Below, one piece after another: positions 44,571 to 53,369 of a DNA stretch of 64,000 nucleotides (its first letter is position 1; the number at the start of each line of letters is the position of its first letter). This DNA comes from Sphingopyxis sp. H053 (lineage in GTDB: Bacteria; Pseudomonadota; Alphaproteobacteria; Sphingomonadales; Sphingomonadaceae), in NCBI RefSeq assembly GCF_001468225.1, contig NZ_LNRU01000006.1, positions 372,001 to 436,000 on the forward strand, read 5' to 3'. The notes beneath the pieces are model-generated. The model made no database searches, was not told where the DNA came from, and saw nothing but the letters and a program-made list of their open reading frames with translations. Position numbers and translations under genes: made by a program.

Positions 44571-45710
44571 ATGCAAGGCTTTGCGCTCTATCCGTTCGAT
44601 CCACCCGGCGACATTGCCGCACTGCGCGCCGATTTGCGGGCATGGCTTGCGGTGAACCAGCCGCAAGGCGATGTCGTTGCGCGGGCGAATTGCTGGGCAA
44701 GTTTCGATCCCGATTTCAGCCGCGCGTTGGGCGCGGCGGGGTACATCGGCATGACCTTGCCGGCGCAGTACGGCGGCGGTGACCAGCATCCGCTCGAGCG
44801 CTATGTCGTGATCGAGGAATTGCTGGCGGCGGGCGCCCCGGTCGGAGCGCACTGGATCGCTGATCGCCAGACCGGGCCGCTGATCTTGCGCTATGGCAGC
44901 GAGGAACAGCGGCAGCGCTACCTGCCGGGAATTGCGGCGGGCGAGCTTTATGCGTGCATCGGCCTGTCCGAACCCGGCGCCGGTTCCGACTTGGCCGCCG
45001 TACGAACGACTGCGCGCGAAACTGCCGAGGGCTGGCGCATCAACGGCCAGAAAATCTGGACCACCGGCGCGCATTTCTCGCACATCATGCTCGCGCTCGT
45101 CCGCACCGAAGAAGGGAGCGAGCGCAACGCCGGGCTCAGCCAGCTGCTGATCGACCTCGACACCCCCGGCATCACGATCCGCCCGATCATCGACATGGCG
45201 GGTCACCACGACTTCAACGAAGTCTTTTTCGACGACGTGCTCGTCCCGCACGGCGCGCTGGTCGGCGAGCGGGGGCAGGGGTGGAAGCAGGTCACCGCCG
45301 AACTCGGCCTCGAGCGTTCGGGGCCCGAACGCTATCTGTCGAGCCACGCACTGCTCGTCGCGCTGATCGATGCGGCGGGCGCCGAACCTGATCCAGCGAT
45401 TGCCGCGTTGATCGGCGAACTCACCGCCGAGATGTGGACGCTGCGCCAGCTGTCGATGTCGACCGCGGCGAAACTCGCGGCGGGCGAAGACCCGATGGTC
45501 GAAGCGTCGGTGGTCAAGGAACTGGGCAATGCCTTTGAACAGGACATGCCGCGCCGCGTGCAGGCGATCGTGACAGGCGGTTGGGACGATGAAGATGATC
45601 TTGCGAAACTGCTCCGCGCGCTGCTCATCGCATCGCCCAGCTTCTCGCTGCGCGGCGGAACGCGCGAGGTGATCCGCGGGATCATCGCACGCGGATTGGG
45701 CCTGCGATGA
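44571..45710 (+). CDS. Acyl-CoA dehydrogenase, full-length subunit of a pair
   Basis: A 379-residue flavoenzyme. FAD and substrate motifs are IGLSEPGAGSDLAAVRT and GWRINGQKIWTTGAHFS, and the C-terminal FAD/CoA segment is SLRGGTREVIRGIIARGLGL. The ATG at 44571 has only a weak Shine-Dalgarno; an in-frame TTG lies 18 bp upstream. Its stop overlaps the start of the next dehydrogenase by 4 bp, an organisation typical of heteromeric acyl-CoA dehydrogenases known from sterol and bile-acid side-chain breakdown. That role is an inference. Confidence 0.9.
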   Translation: MQGFALYPFDPPGDIAALRADLRAWLAVNQPQGDVVARANCWASFDPDFSRALGAAGYIGMTLPAQYGGGDQHPLERYVVIEELLAAGAPVGAHWIADRQTGPLILRYGSEEQRQRYLPGIAAGELYACIGLSEPGAGSDLAAVRTTARETAEGWRINGQKIWTTGAHFSHIMLALVRTEEGSERNAGLSQLLIDLDTPGITIRPIIDMAGHHDFNEVFFDDVLVPHGALVGERGQGWKQVTAELGLERSGPERYLSSHALLVALIDAAGAEPDPAIAALIGELTAEMWTLRQLSMSTAAKLAAGEDPMVEASVVKELGNAFEQDMPRRVQAIVTGGWDDEDDLAKLLRALLIASPSFSLRGGTREVIRGIIARGLGLR

Positions 45711-46408
45711 GCGCGGCGCACGACATGCTGTGCGATACCGCGCGCGCGGTCTTCGCGGAGGCCGCGACGGCGGGGATCGCTCCGGTCGAGGAAGCGGGCT
45801 TTGGCCTGCTGCTTGTTCCCGAAGAGGATGGCGGTTTCGGCGGCGACTGGGGCGATGCGAATGCGGTGCTGCAAATCGCCGGTGTGGTCGTGCCCGATCT
45901 CCCGGTTGCCGAACTGATCGCCGGCGAAGCGTATCAGCCCGCGGCGACGGTGAGCCTGATGGCCGGTGCGATGGGGCAGGCGCTTGTCCTCTCGATCGAG
46001 CATGTGAACACCCGCCAGCAATTCGGCCGGCCGCTCGGCAAGTTCCAAGCGGTCCAGCAATCGCTCGCGGTGATGGCGTGCGAAGTGCGCGCGGTCGAAG
46101 CCGCCGCTGCGGCGCTGGCGACACGCCTCGATGCGATGAGCCTCGATCCGTCAGCCGCCGATTTCGAAATCGCGGCAGCGAAGCTCCGTGCCAATCGCGC
46201 CGTCGGCGTGGTCACCGCGATTGCGCATCAGGTGCACGGTGCGATCGGCTTTACCGAGGAATATGACCTGCACCGCGTGACGGTGCCGCTGATGCGCTGG
46301 CGCGGGGCGCACGGAAACGACGCCTATTGGGCGGCGCGGCTGGGCCGTCAGGTTGCCACCCTTGGCGGGCGCGGCCTCTGGGAAGCGATGACCGCGCGCG
46401 GCGCTTGA
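45707..46408 (+). CDS. Short acyl-CoA dehydrogenase-like subunit lacking the middle beta domain
   Basis: Only 233 residues, against about 330-380 for the family. An N-terminal helical part (VEEAGFGLLLVPEEDGGFGG, then PDLPVAELIAGE) joins directly to the C-terminal four-helix domain (SIEHVNTRQQFGRPLGKFQA, then VHGAIGFTEEYDLHR). The roughly 100-residue beta-barrel between them is missing. The frame is intact and translationally coupled to the full-length subunit upstream, so it looks like a partner rather than a pseudogene. Confidence 0.85.
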   Translation: MSAAHDMLCDTARAVFAEAATAGIAPVEEAGFGLLLVPEEDGGFGGDWGDANAVLQIAGVVVPDLPVAELIAGEAYQPAATVSLMAGAMGQALVLSIEHVNTRQQFGRPLGKFQAVQQSLAVMACEVRAVEAAAAALATRLDAMSLDPSAADFEIAAAKLRANRAVGVVTAIAHQVHGAIGFTEEYDLHRVTVPLMRWRGAHGNDAYWAARLGRQVATLGGRGLWEAMTARGA

Positions 46409-46412
46409 ACAA

Positions 46413-47543
46413 TCAGCGCAGCGCGCCACCTTCGCGGAGCGCGGCAATCCTGTCTGCATCATAACCCAGACCCGCCAGCACGGCGTCGCCATCAGCGCCG
46501 ACTGCCGGTGCCGGCCGCGGCGTGTCGTTGACCGTTGCCGAATAGCGCGGAGCAGGGGCGGGCTGAACCGCGCCGCCGACGGTCAAGAAGGTTTCGCGCT
46601 CGACATTGTGCGGATGCTGCGGCGCTTCGCTCAGCGACAGGATCGGCGCGAAGCAGACATCGGTCATTTCCATAATTGCGCACCATTCGTCGCGCGTTTT
46701 GGTCTTGAACAGGGCGGTCAGCTTTTCCTTGAGTGGACCCCATTTCGACGGGTCGAGTTGAGCGTCGAAATCGGCATCGTCGGTCAGCCCGGTCTTCTCA
46801 CGCAGCAGCGCATAGAATTGCGGCTCGATCGACCCGATCGAGATATACTTGCCATCGGAACAGACATAGCTGTCATAGAAATGCGCCGCGCCGTCGAGCA
46901 TGTTGACCCCAGCTTCGTCCTTGAGCCGACCCGCGGCGTGGAAGCCCCACGTCATACCCGCGAGCAACGCCGAGCCGTCGGTCATCGCGCAGTCGATCAC
47001 CTGGCCCTCGCCGGTCTTGGCGGCGTGAACGAGCGCGCTCGACATGCCGAACGCGAGCATCATCCCGCCGCCGCCGAAATCGCCGACATAATTGACCGGC
47101 GGGACGGGCTTTTCGCCCGCGCGCCCAATGCCGTGAAGCACACCCGACAGCGAGATGTAATTGATGTCATGCCCCGCCGCCTGCGCATAGGGGCCGAACT
47201 GGCCCCAGCCGGTCATGCGCCCGTAAACGAGCTTTGGATTGTCCGCGAGCAGCACATCGGGGCCGAGCCCAAGCCGCTCCATCACCCCCGGCCGATACCC
47301 CTCGATGATCCCGTCGGCGCTCTCGCACAGTTCACGCGCGATCTGCACCGCCGCGGGATTTTTCATGTCGAGCGCGATCGACGTGCGATTGCGGCTCAGC
47401 GGGTCGCGCGGGTCCATGAAGCCGCCGGGGCGATCGATGCGGATCACCTCGGCGCCATGGTCGGCGAGCATCATGCCGCAGAAGGGGCCGGGACCGATGC
47501 CGGCGAATTCGATGATCCTGATACCCTTCAGCGGCCCGGACAT
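46413..47543 (-). CDS. CaiB/BaiF family CoA-transferase, alpha-methylacyl-CoA racemase-like
   Basis: A 376-residue protein whose N terminus (SGPLKGIRIIEFAGIGPGPF), GYRPGVMERLGLGP, ARMTGWGQ-like GRMTGWGQFGP and GHDINYISLSG closely follow mycobacterial alpha-methylacyl-CoA racemase. His in GHDINYI and Asp in YVGDFGGGG match its catalytic bases. This enzyme epimerises 2-methylacyl-CoA so that beta-oxidation can proceed. The start at 47543 has GGAGA six bases upstream. Last gene of the minus-strand catabolic operon. Confidence 0.9.
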   Translation of the reverse strand: MSGPLKGIRIIEFAGIGPGPFCGMMLADHGAEVIRIDRPGGFMDPRDPLSRNRTSIALDMKNPAAVQIARELCESADGIIEGYRPGVMERLGLGPDVLLADNPKLVYGRMTGWGQFGPYAQAAGHDINYISLSGVLHGIGRAGEKPVPPVNYVGDFGGGGMMLAFGMSSALVHAAKTGEGQVIDCAMTDGSALLAGMTWGFHAAGRLKDEAGVNMLDGAAHFYDSYVCSDGKYISIGSIEPQFYALLREKTGLTDDADFDAQLDPSKWGPLKEKLTALFKTKTRDEWCAIMEMTDVCFAPILSLSEAPQHPHNVERETFLTVGGAVQPAPAPRYSATVNDTPRPAPAVGADGDAVLAGLGYDADRIAALREGGALR

Positions 47544-47559
47544 GATGCTCTCCTGTTCC

Positions 47560-48810
47560 TCAGATACGTTCGATGATGATCGCGGGTGCCATGCCGCCCG
47601 CGGCGCACATGGTGACGAGGCCATAGCGGCCGCCCGAGCGTTCGAGCTCGTCGAGCGCGGTGCCGATCAGGATCGAGCCGGTCGCGCCGATCGGATGGCC
47701 GAGCGCCATCGCGCCGCCGTTGATGTTCACCTTCTCGCGGTCGAGAGCGAGGTCGCGGATGAACTTCTCGGCGACAACCGAGAACGCTTCGTTGATTTCC
47801 CAGACGTCGATGTCGTCCTTGGTCAGCCCGGCCTTTTCGAGCACCTTCTTTGCGGCGGGAACGGGCGCGTTGAGCATCAGCGTCGGATCGTCGCCGATAT
47901 TGGCATAGGCGACGACGCGCGCGCGCGGCTTCAACCCATGCTTGTCGGCATAATCCTTCGAGGTGAGGAGCAGCGCAGCGGCACCGTCGACGACACCCGA
48001 AGAGTTGCCGGCGTGATGGAAATGCTGGATTTCGACGTCGGGATAGCGGCGATTGACCTGCTTGCGGAAGGTGAAGCCGCCGCCGAGATCGAAATCAGCG
48101 AGGCCGGTGAAGGCAGGCTTCAACGATGCAAGGCCTTCGGCAGTCGTTTCGGGCCGCGGGAATTCCTCATGGTCGAGTGCGACGCTGCCGTCGGTATTGA
48201 GCACCGGCACGACTGACTTGTTGAAACGGCCTTCCTTGATCGCGCGGTCGGCGCGCTGCTGGCTGACGAGCGCGAGCGCGTCGAGCGCCTCGCGGCTGAT
48301 CCCTTCGATCGTCGCGATGGCATCGCCGCAGACGCCCTGGTGCGACTGCGGATGCAATTCGTCGAGCGCTTCGTGACCCGATCCCATCAGGCGCGGCGGC
48401 AGGCCGGCGTTCGCCTGTTCGGCAGCATAGGCGGTCGTATAGCTCATCATCTCAGTGCCGCCGGCGATGACGCAATCTTCCATGCCGCTCATCACGCTGG
48501 CCGCTGCGAAGTTCACCGAGCTGATCCCGCCGCCGCAGAAGCGGTCGAGCGTCGTGCCCGATGCCTTCGTGTCATAGCCCGCCGACAGCGCCGCCATACG
48601 GCCAAGGTCGCCGCCCTGTTTCCCGTTCTGGCTCGATGTCGACCAGACGATGTCGTCGACGGTCGCGGTGTCGAGATTGTTGCGGTCACGGATCGCAGCG
48701 AGCACCGTTGCGGCGAGATGCTGCGGGTGGAGGTGCGACAGCGCGCCTTTGCCGGGCTTGCCGATCCCGCGCGGGGTGCGGACGGCGTCGATGATATAGG
48801 CTTCGGCCAT
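47560..48810 (-). CDS. Acetyl-CoA C-acetyltransferase (thiolase)
   Basis: A 416-residue thiolase. The nucleophilic Cys is in LDRFCGGGISSVN, His in NINGGAMALGHPIGATG, and the second Cys in TMCAAGGMAPA. The sequence fits a degradative FadA-type enzyme completing a beta-oxidation round. The ATG at 48810 follows AAAGGAATATTCTC. The neighbouring racemase, SDR and dehydrogenase genes on the same strand are spaced 16-56 bp apart. Confidence 0.93.
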   Translation of the reverse strand: MAEAYIIDAVRTPRGIGKPGKGALSHLHPQHLAATVLAAIRDRNNLDTATVDDIVWSTSSQNGKQGGDLGRMAALSAGYDTKASGTTLDRFCGGGISSVNFAAASVMSGMEDCVIAGGTEMMSYTTAYAAEQANAGLPPRLMGSGHEALDELHPQSHQGVCGDAIATIEGISREALDALALVSQQRADRAIKEGRFNKSVVPVLNTDGSVALDHEEFPRPETTAEGLASLKPAFTGLADFDLGGGFTFRKQVNRRYPDVEIQHFHHAGNSSGVVDGAAALLLTSKDYADKHGLKPRARVVAYANIGDDPTLMLNAPVPAAKKVLEKAGLTKDDIDVWEINEAFSVVAEKFIRDLALDREKVNINGGAMALGHPIGATGSILIGTALDELERSGGRYGLVTMCAAGGMAPAIIIERI

Positions 48811-48866
48811 GAGAATATTCCTTTCGGTCGGGGAGTTAGCGGGGGGCCATGCGACCACCCCGAGTT

Positions 48867-49649
48867 TTAACGAGGGGCCATTCTGATCGCGCCGTCGAGA
48901 CGCACCGCCTGGCCGTTGAAATAGGTGTTGCGAACCATCTCCATTGCGAGGCTCGCATATTCCTCGGCCTTGCCGAGGCGCTTGGGGAAGGGGACCGAGG
49001 CTTCGAGGCTCTCCTTGACCTTCGGGTTCATATTGCCGAGCAGTGGAGTGCCGAACACACCGGGCATGATCGAATTGACGCGGATGCCGAGGTCCATCAG
49101 GTCGCGCGCCATCGGCAGGACGAGGCCGTTCACGCCGGCCTTGGCCGAACCATAGATGACCTGCCCGATCTGCGCGTCCTGCGCGGCGACCGACGCGGTG
49201 AAGATGATCGCGCCACGCTCGCCGTCGTCCATCTCGGGAAGGTTCGCCATGCCCTCGGCGGCGATCGACCCGATGCGATAGCTCGCGGTCAATATGCCCG
49301 CGACGCCATAGGCATAATCCTCGGTCGGGGTGCGACGGAACGTGCCCGTTTCCTTGTCATAGGCGAGCGTCTTGCCGCGACGCGAGGTCATCGCGCAATG
49401 GACACAAACGCGCTCCTGGCCATGCGCGGCGCGCGCCTTGGCATAGCCATCGAGGACCGATTGCTCGTCGGTGATATCGACATGCACGAAGAGCCCGCCG
49501 ATCGACGCCGCGACCTCTTCGCCAAGCGCGTCGTTGATGTCGAAAATAGTAACTTTCACGCCCGAAGCGGCAAGCGCTTCGGCGGTGGCGCGGCCGAGAC
49601 CCGATGCGCCGCCCGTGACGACCGCTGCTAAGGTGGAATCGATTTTCAT
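48867..49649 (-). CDS. Short-chain dehydrogenase/reductase (3-hydroxyacyl-CoA dehydrogenase type II-like)
   Basis: A 260-residue SDR. The cofactor motif is TGGASGLGRA and an acidic residue in FDIND suggests NAD preference. The catalytic Ser is in FTASVAAQD and YxxxK is YGSAK. The usual NNAG/NCAG motif reads VHCAMTSRR. The pattern resembles HSD10-type 3-hydroxyacyl-CoA dehydrogenases, which fits the hydroxyacyl step of beta-oxidation in this operon. GGAGG lies upstream of the start. Confidence 0.88.
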   Translation of the reverse strand: MKIDSTLAAVVTGGASGLGRATAEALAASGVKVTIFDINDALGEEVAASIGGLFVHVDITDEQSVLDGYAKARAAHGQERVCVHCAMTSRRGKTLAYDKETGTFRRTPTEDYAYGVAGILTASYRIGSIAAEGMANLPEMDDGERGAIIFTASVAAQDAQIGQVIYGSAKAGVNGLVLPMARDLMDLGIRVNSIMPGVFGTPLLGNMNPKVKESLEASVPFPKRLGKAEEYASLAMEMVRNTYFNGQAVRLDGAIRMAPR

Positions 49650-49661
49650 GGGCGTGCCTCC

Positions 49662-50867
49662 TCAGGCCGGGATCTGGTTGAACGGGATGCCCTTGTCGGG
49701 GCGATGGTCTTGCGGCAGGCCGAGGACCTTCTCCGCAATCGTATTGAGCAAGGTCTCGTCCGATCCCCCCGCGATGCGTCCGGTGGGGGCGTTGATCCAG
49801 CTCGACGCCCAATCCTCCTTCTGCGACGCATGTTCGTCGAAAAGGAAGCCGTCGCTGCCCTGCAGGTCGAGCGCAAGCTCGGACAGCTTCTGGCGCGAGC
49901 GCACCGCGACCAGCTTGTTGAGCGAGCCTTCGGGCCCCGGCATCATTCCCGCCTGCATCATCAAGCGCGCGCGGACGTTGATCGAATCGAGCCCCGATCG
50001 CATCGCATAGTTGCGCGCGATCTGCTGCCGGATGCGGCCATCCTCGATCGCTGGGCGACCATTGAGTTGCACCGATTTCGCCAGATCGACGAACAGGTCA
50101 AGGTGCGGACCAAAGCCCGCGCTGTCGGTCGCGACATAGCGTTCGATCATCAGCGTCGCGATGGCGACCGCAAAGCCGCCGCCGACTGGTGACATGCGGT
50201 GATCGTCGGTGATCTTCACATCGTCGAAGAACACCTCGTTGACGTGGCTGTCGCCGCCCGCGAGCTTGATCGGGCGCACGGTCACGCCGGGCGCCTTCAT
50301 GTCGACCCAGAAGTAAGTGAGGCCCTTGTGCTTCGGAACAGTCGGGTCGGTGCGAACGACGATGACCCCATAGTCGCTATAATGCGCCCAGCTCGTCCAC
50401 ACCTTCTGCCCGTTGATCTTCCACCCGTTGCCGTCGGGTTCGGCCTTGGTGCGCAGCCCCGCAAGATCCGATCCGCCCGAGGGCTCGGAAAAGAGCTGAC
50501 ACCAGATTTCCTCGCCCTTCAGCGCCTTGAGCACGCGCTCCTTGACGAAGTCCCTGTCGCTGCCGAACTGCATCAGCACCGGCACCGGCATGCCGAGCGA
50601 GATACCGAAATAGAAGCTCGGGAAGCCGTGCTTCATTTCCTCGGCGTCGAAGGTGACTTTTTCGAGATGACCGAGGCCCTGGCCGCCATATTCGACCGGC
50701 CAGTTAATCCCGGCATAACCCGCGTCGAACTTCGCCTTCTGATAGCGGCGGCCGAGCGCCAGATCATCGGCTTCGGACAGCCCCTTGCGCGCGTCGCGGC
50801 CAAAGACCGGCGCCATCGAAGCGAGCCACGCAGCCGCCTTGGCGCGATAGGCTTCAAGATCGCTCAT
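49662..50867 (-). CDS. Acyl-CoA dehydrogenase, subunit of second pair
   Basis: A 401-residue acyl-CoA dehydrogenase with INWPVEYGGQGLGHLEK, FSEPSGGSDLAGLRT, GWKINGQKVWTSWAHYSDYG and a C-terminal IAGGSDETLLNTIAEKVLGL segment. It matches the large subunit of dehydrogenase pairs in sterol and bile-acid gene clusters. Its start overlaps the stop of the upstream partner (50864) by 4 bp, and it is followed at 12 bp by the SDR gene. Confidence 0.9.
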   Translation of the reverse strand: MSDLEAYRAKAAAWLASMAPVFGRDARKGLSEADDLALGRRYQKAKFDAGYAGINWPVEYGGQGLGHLEKVTFDAEEMKHGFPSFYFGISLGMPVPVLMQFGSDRDFVKERVLKALKGEEIWCQLFSEPSGGSDLAGLRTKAEPDGNGWKINGQKVWTSWAHYSDYGVIVVRTDPTVPKHKGLTYFWVDMKAPGVTVRPIKLAGGDSHVNEVFFDDVKITDDHRMSPVGGGFAVAIATLMIERYVATDSAGFGPHLDLFVDLAKSVQLNGRPAIEDGRIRQQIARNYAMRSGLDSINVRARLMMQAGMMPGPEGSLNKLVAVRSRQKLSELALDLQGSDGFLFDEHASQKEDWASSWINAPTGRIAGGSDETLLNTIAEKVLGLPQDHRPDKGIPFNQIPA

Positions 50868-51958
50868 GCCGCTTCTCCTGCCAGCCGGTCGACGAGTATA
50901 TCCTCCCAGAACAGGCTGCTGCCCTGTTCGATCGCGAGGCTGCGCGCGCGGCGCATATGAAGGTGCAGCCCGATTTCCCAGGTGACGCCGATTCCGCCAT
51001 GGATCTGGATGCAATCGCGCGCCGCCGTGTCATAGGCATCGGTCGCCGACAGGCGCGCCGCCGCCGCCGCTTTGATGAAATCAGCGGCGCCTTCCCGCGC
51101 CGCGGCGTGGATGCAGTTTGCGCGCGCCAGTTCAACGAGCCCGTAGAGCTCGGCGATCCGATGCTTCACCGACTGGAAGGCGCCGATCGGCTGGCCGAAC
51201 GCCTTGCGCGTCAGTGCGTAGTCGCGCGCAATTTCCATCAGCGCTTCAGCGCCACCGGTCTGTTCGTGCGCGGTCACCACGGCTTGCAACGCCAGGATAT
51301 GGAGCGCCCCATTGCGCGCGGCGCCGCCGGCGGCGAGCTTTTCGGCCGGCGCTCCCGAAAAGCTGAGGTCCGCAATCAAACGACTATTATCGAAGCTTGC
51401 GACAGCCGAGCGCTGAACGCCGGCCAGATCGACGAGCGCGAGCACCGGTATATCCGAGCCATTCGCAAGGACGACCGCGACGTCGGCCGCCAATCCGGCC
51501 GAAACGCTGCGCGCCGTGCCTTCTAGCCGGTCGCCGGCAAAGGTCACATCGGGCTGGCGGGGAAGGGCATCCGGACCCGCCGCAAAAGCGATCGCACCGA
51601 TCGTTTCGCCGCTCGCGAGCCCCGGAAGCCAGCGCGCCTTTTGCGCGTCGGAACCGAAAAGCTCGATCGCTTTCGCCGCGCCGAAACTTGATGTCAGGAA
51701 CGGCGCGCCGCTGATGCCGCGCCCCGCCTGATGCGCGATCAATCCCAGCTCGATCAGGCCAAGGCCCAGCCCACCATCGGCTTCAGGAAGCGCGAGCGCG
51801 GTCCAGCCCTGTTCCTTCGCGGTGTCCCAGAAGGGGCGATGATATTCGCCGACGGTTTCGAGCAGCGGCAGGAGCGCATCCTTGCTGACCCGTGCTTCCA
51901 GAACGCGCCGCGACTCGGTCGCGATCGCTTGCTGCCCTTCGTCGTAGAGGATGGTCAT
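50864..51958 (-). CDS. Acyl-CoA dehydrogenase, partner subunit of second pair
   Basis: A 364-residue protein. The N-terminal helical domain (GWTALALPEADGGLGLGLIE) and the C-terminal domain (RKAFGQPIGAFQSVKHRIAE, then IHGGIGVTWEIGLHLHMRRA) are clear. The middle part lacks a recognisable SEPxxGSD-type FAD/substrate motif, as is usual for partner subunits. First gene of the minus-strand operon; an operator (52006-52026) lies about 50 bp upstream of its start. Confidence 0.9.
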   Translation of the reverse strand: MTILYDEGQQAIATESRRVLEARVSKDALLPLLETVGEYHRPFWDTAKEQGWTALALPEADGGLGLGLIELGLIAHQAGRGISGAPFLTSSFGAAKAIELFGSDAQKARWLPGLASGETIGAIAFAAGPDALPRQPDVTFAGDRLEGTARSVSAGLAADVAVVLANGSDIPVLALVDLAGVQRSAVASFDNSRLIADLSFSGAPAEKLAAGGAARNGALHILALQAVVTAHEQTGGAEALMEIARDYALTRKAFGQPIGAFQSVKHRIAELYGLVELARANCIHAAAREGAADFIKAAAAARLSATDAYDTAARDCIQIHGGIGVTWEIGLHLHMRRARSLAIEQGSSLFWEDILVDRLAGEAA

Positions 51959-52005
51959 GCGCGCACCCGTCCTTCTCCCATTATCTCGTTGCGGCCAGTG
52001 AACCG

Positions 52006-52026
52006 GACGTTGACGTAAACGTCAAG
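52006..52026. promoter_or_regulatory. Candidate operator (copy 1), core TTGACGTAAACGTCAA
   Basis: The core at 52010-52025 is a near-perfect palindrome (TTGACGT-AA-ACGTCAA). With flanking bases it matches the copy at 53292-53312 in 20 of 21 positions. It lies about 50 bp upstream of the 51958 start codon, and a further half-site TTGACG is at 52031. The form resembles, from memory, boxes of the MerR-family LiuR regulators of acyl-CoA catabolism; no regulator gene is in the window. Confidence 0.7.
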
Positions 52027-52068
52027 CACTTTGACGCTACGCTTTCAGCCCCGCAACTGACGGCCGTG

Positions 52069-53250
52069 TCAGGCGAGCGCGGCCTTCCAGTCGCGGCGGA
52101 TTTTCTTCGCGAGGCTCCATTTGTGGACCTCGGTCGGGCCGTCATAGATGCGGAACGCCCGGACTTCGCGGAATACCTGCTCAACGATCGTCTTGTCGGT
52201 GACACCGGTGCCGCCCATCACCTGGACGCAGCGGTCGGCGATGCGCATCAGCGCCTCCGACACGGCAACCTTCGCCATCGAGCTTTCGACGGTTCCGAGC
52301 GATCCGGTGTCGAGCACACCCGCGCACCAGTCGATCATCAATTCGGCCTGTTTCAGGTCGATCATATTCTCGGCAAGCATGAAACCGACGCCTTCATGGT
52401 CGATCAGCGGCTTGCCGAACGCCTCGCGACGGTTGGCATAGTCAGTCGCAATCTCATGCGCGCGGATGCACGCGCCGAGCCAGCGCATGCAGTGCGACAG
52501 GCGGGCGGGGGACAGGCGAACCTGCGCGTAACGAAAGCCTTCGCCGGCCTCGCCCAGCATCTGGTCGGCGGGCACGCGCAGATTGTCGATCGTCAGTGTC
52601 GCATGGCCGCCGGGCATCGAGCTGTCGATCGTATTCGGCACATCGTCGATGCGGATCGCGGGGTCGGGCAGGTCGACGAGGAACATGCACGCGCCCTGTT
52701 CGGATTTCGCCATCACGATCCCGACGCGCGCGCCCTGCGCGCCGGTGATGAAGGTCTTGCGGCCGTTCACCACCCAATGATTGCCGTCGAGGTGGCACGT
52801 CGTCTTCATCATCGACGGGTCGGACCCCGCGCCGCCGTCTTCGGCGGGCTCGGTCATGAAGAAGGCCGAGCGGACGCGCCCCTCGACCATCGGCTTCAGG
52901 AAACGCGCCTTGAGTTCGGCGCTCCCTTCCTTGCCGAGCAGATACATATTCCCCTCGTCGGGCGCCATCGTGTTGCAAGCGAGCGGGCCGAGCGGCGACA
53001 GGCCGCTCTTTATGAGCACCACTGCGGTTTCGCGCTGGTTGAGGTGGCTGCCATCGTCGAAGATATGCGGGGTCAGCACGCCCGCCGCACGCGCATGGTC
53101 GCGCATTTCCATCACCAATTCGTCGGTTGGTGCGCCATGATGGTCGCGGCGCGGATCACTTTCGTACGGGACCACGATTTCGCGAACGAACGCTTCGACC
53201 CTTTCGGCGATGGCCAGCGCCCGATCCGATATGCCTTCGCCCGCCGTCAT
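52069..53250 (-). CDS. Acyl-CoA dehydrogenase (third, single gene)
   Basis: A 393-residue acyl-CoA dehydrogenase with FFMTEPAEDGGAGSDPSMMKT, HWVVNGRKTFITGAQGARVG, RREAFGKPLIDHEGVGFMLA and C-terminal QVMGGTGVTDKTIVEQVFRE and IYDGPTEVHKWSLAKKI. It resembles long-chain FadE10/ACAD11-like homodimeric enzymes. It shares an operator region with the divergent flavoprotein gene at 53370 and lies upstream of the dehydrogenase-pair operon on the same strand. Confidence 0.92.
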   Translation of the reverse strand: MTAGEGISDRALAIAERVEAFVREIVVPYESDPRRDHHGAPTDELVMEMRDHARAAGVLTPHIFDDGSHLNQRETAVVLIKSGLSPLGPLACNTMAPDEGNMYLLGKEGSAELKARFLKPMVEGRVRSAFFMTEPAEDGGAGSDPSMMKTTCHLDGNHWVVNGRKTFITGAQGARVGIVMAKSEQGACMFLVDLPDPAIRIDDVPNTIDSSMPGGHATLTIDNLRVPADQMLGEAGEGFRYAQVRLSPARLSHCMRWLGACIRAHEIATDYANRREAFGKPLIDHEGVGFMLAENMIDLKQAELMIDWCAGVLDTGSLGTVESSMAKVAVSEALMRIADRCVQVMGGTGVTDKTIVEQVFREVRAFRIYDGPTEVHKWSLAKKIRRDWKAALA

Positions 53251-53291
53251 TCCGATTCCCTTCGCTATCTAACTATTTTCCTAGTCAACCC

Positions 53292-53312
53292 GACGTTGAC
53301 GTAAGCGTCAAG
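53292..53312. promoter_or_regulatory. Candidate operator (copy 2), core TTGACGTAAGCGTCAA
   Basis: The core at 53296-53311 lies in the 119-bp divergent region between the acyl-CoA dehydrogenase (start 53250) and the nitronate monooxygenase-like gene (start 53370), about 46 and 59 bp from each start. It is identical to copy 1 except for one base, so both promoters are probably controlled by one regulator. Confidence 0.7.
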
Positions 53313-53369
53313 TTATTTCATGGACCGGGCGAAGATGCCGTAAGGGCAGGACCGCACAGGAGAGATCGA

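Noticed and set aside
45707-46408. Frameshifted or decayed acyl-CoA dehydrogenase
   Set aside because: The frame is uninterrupted, both ends are intact and the start is coupled to the upstream gene, so a compact subunit is more likely than a pseudogene.
53260-53290. Possible -35/-10 promoter (TTGACT...TAGTTA) on the minus strand next to operator copy 2
   Set aside because: Plausible by eye but spacing is uncertain and sphingomonad promoters are poorly defined; not listed as a feature.
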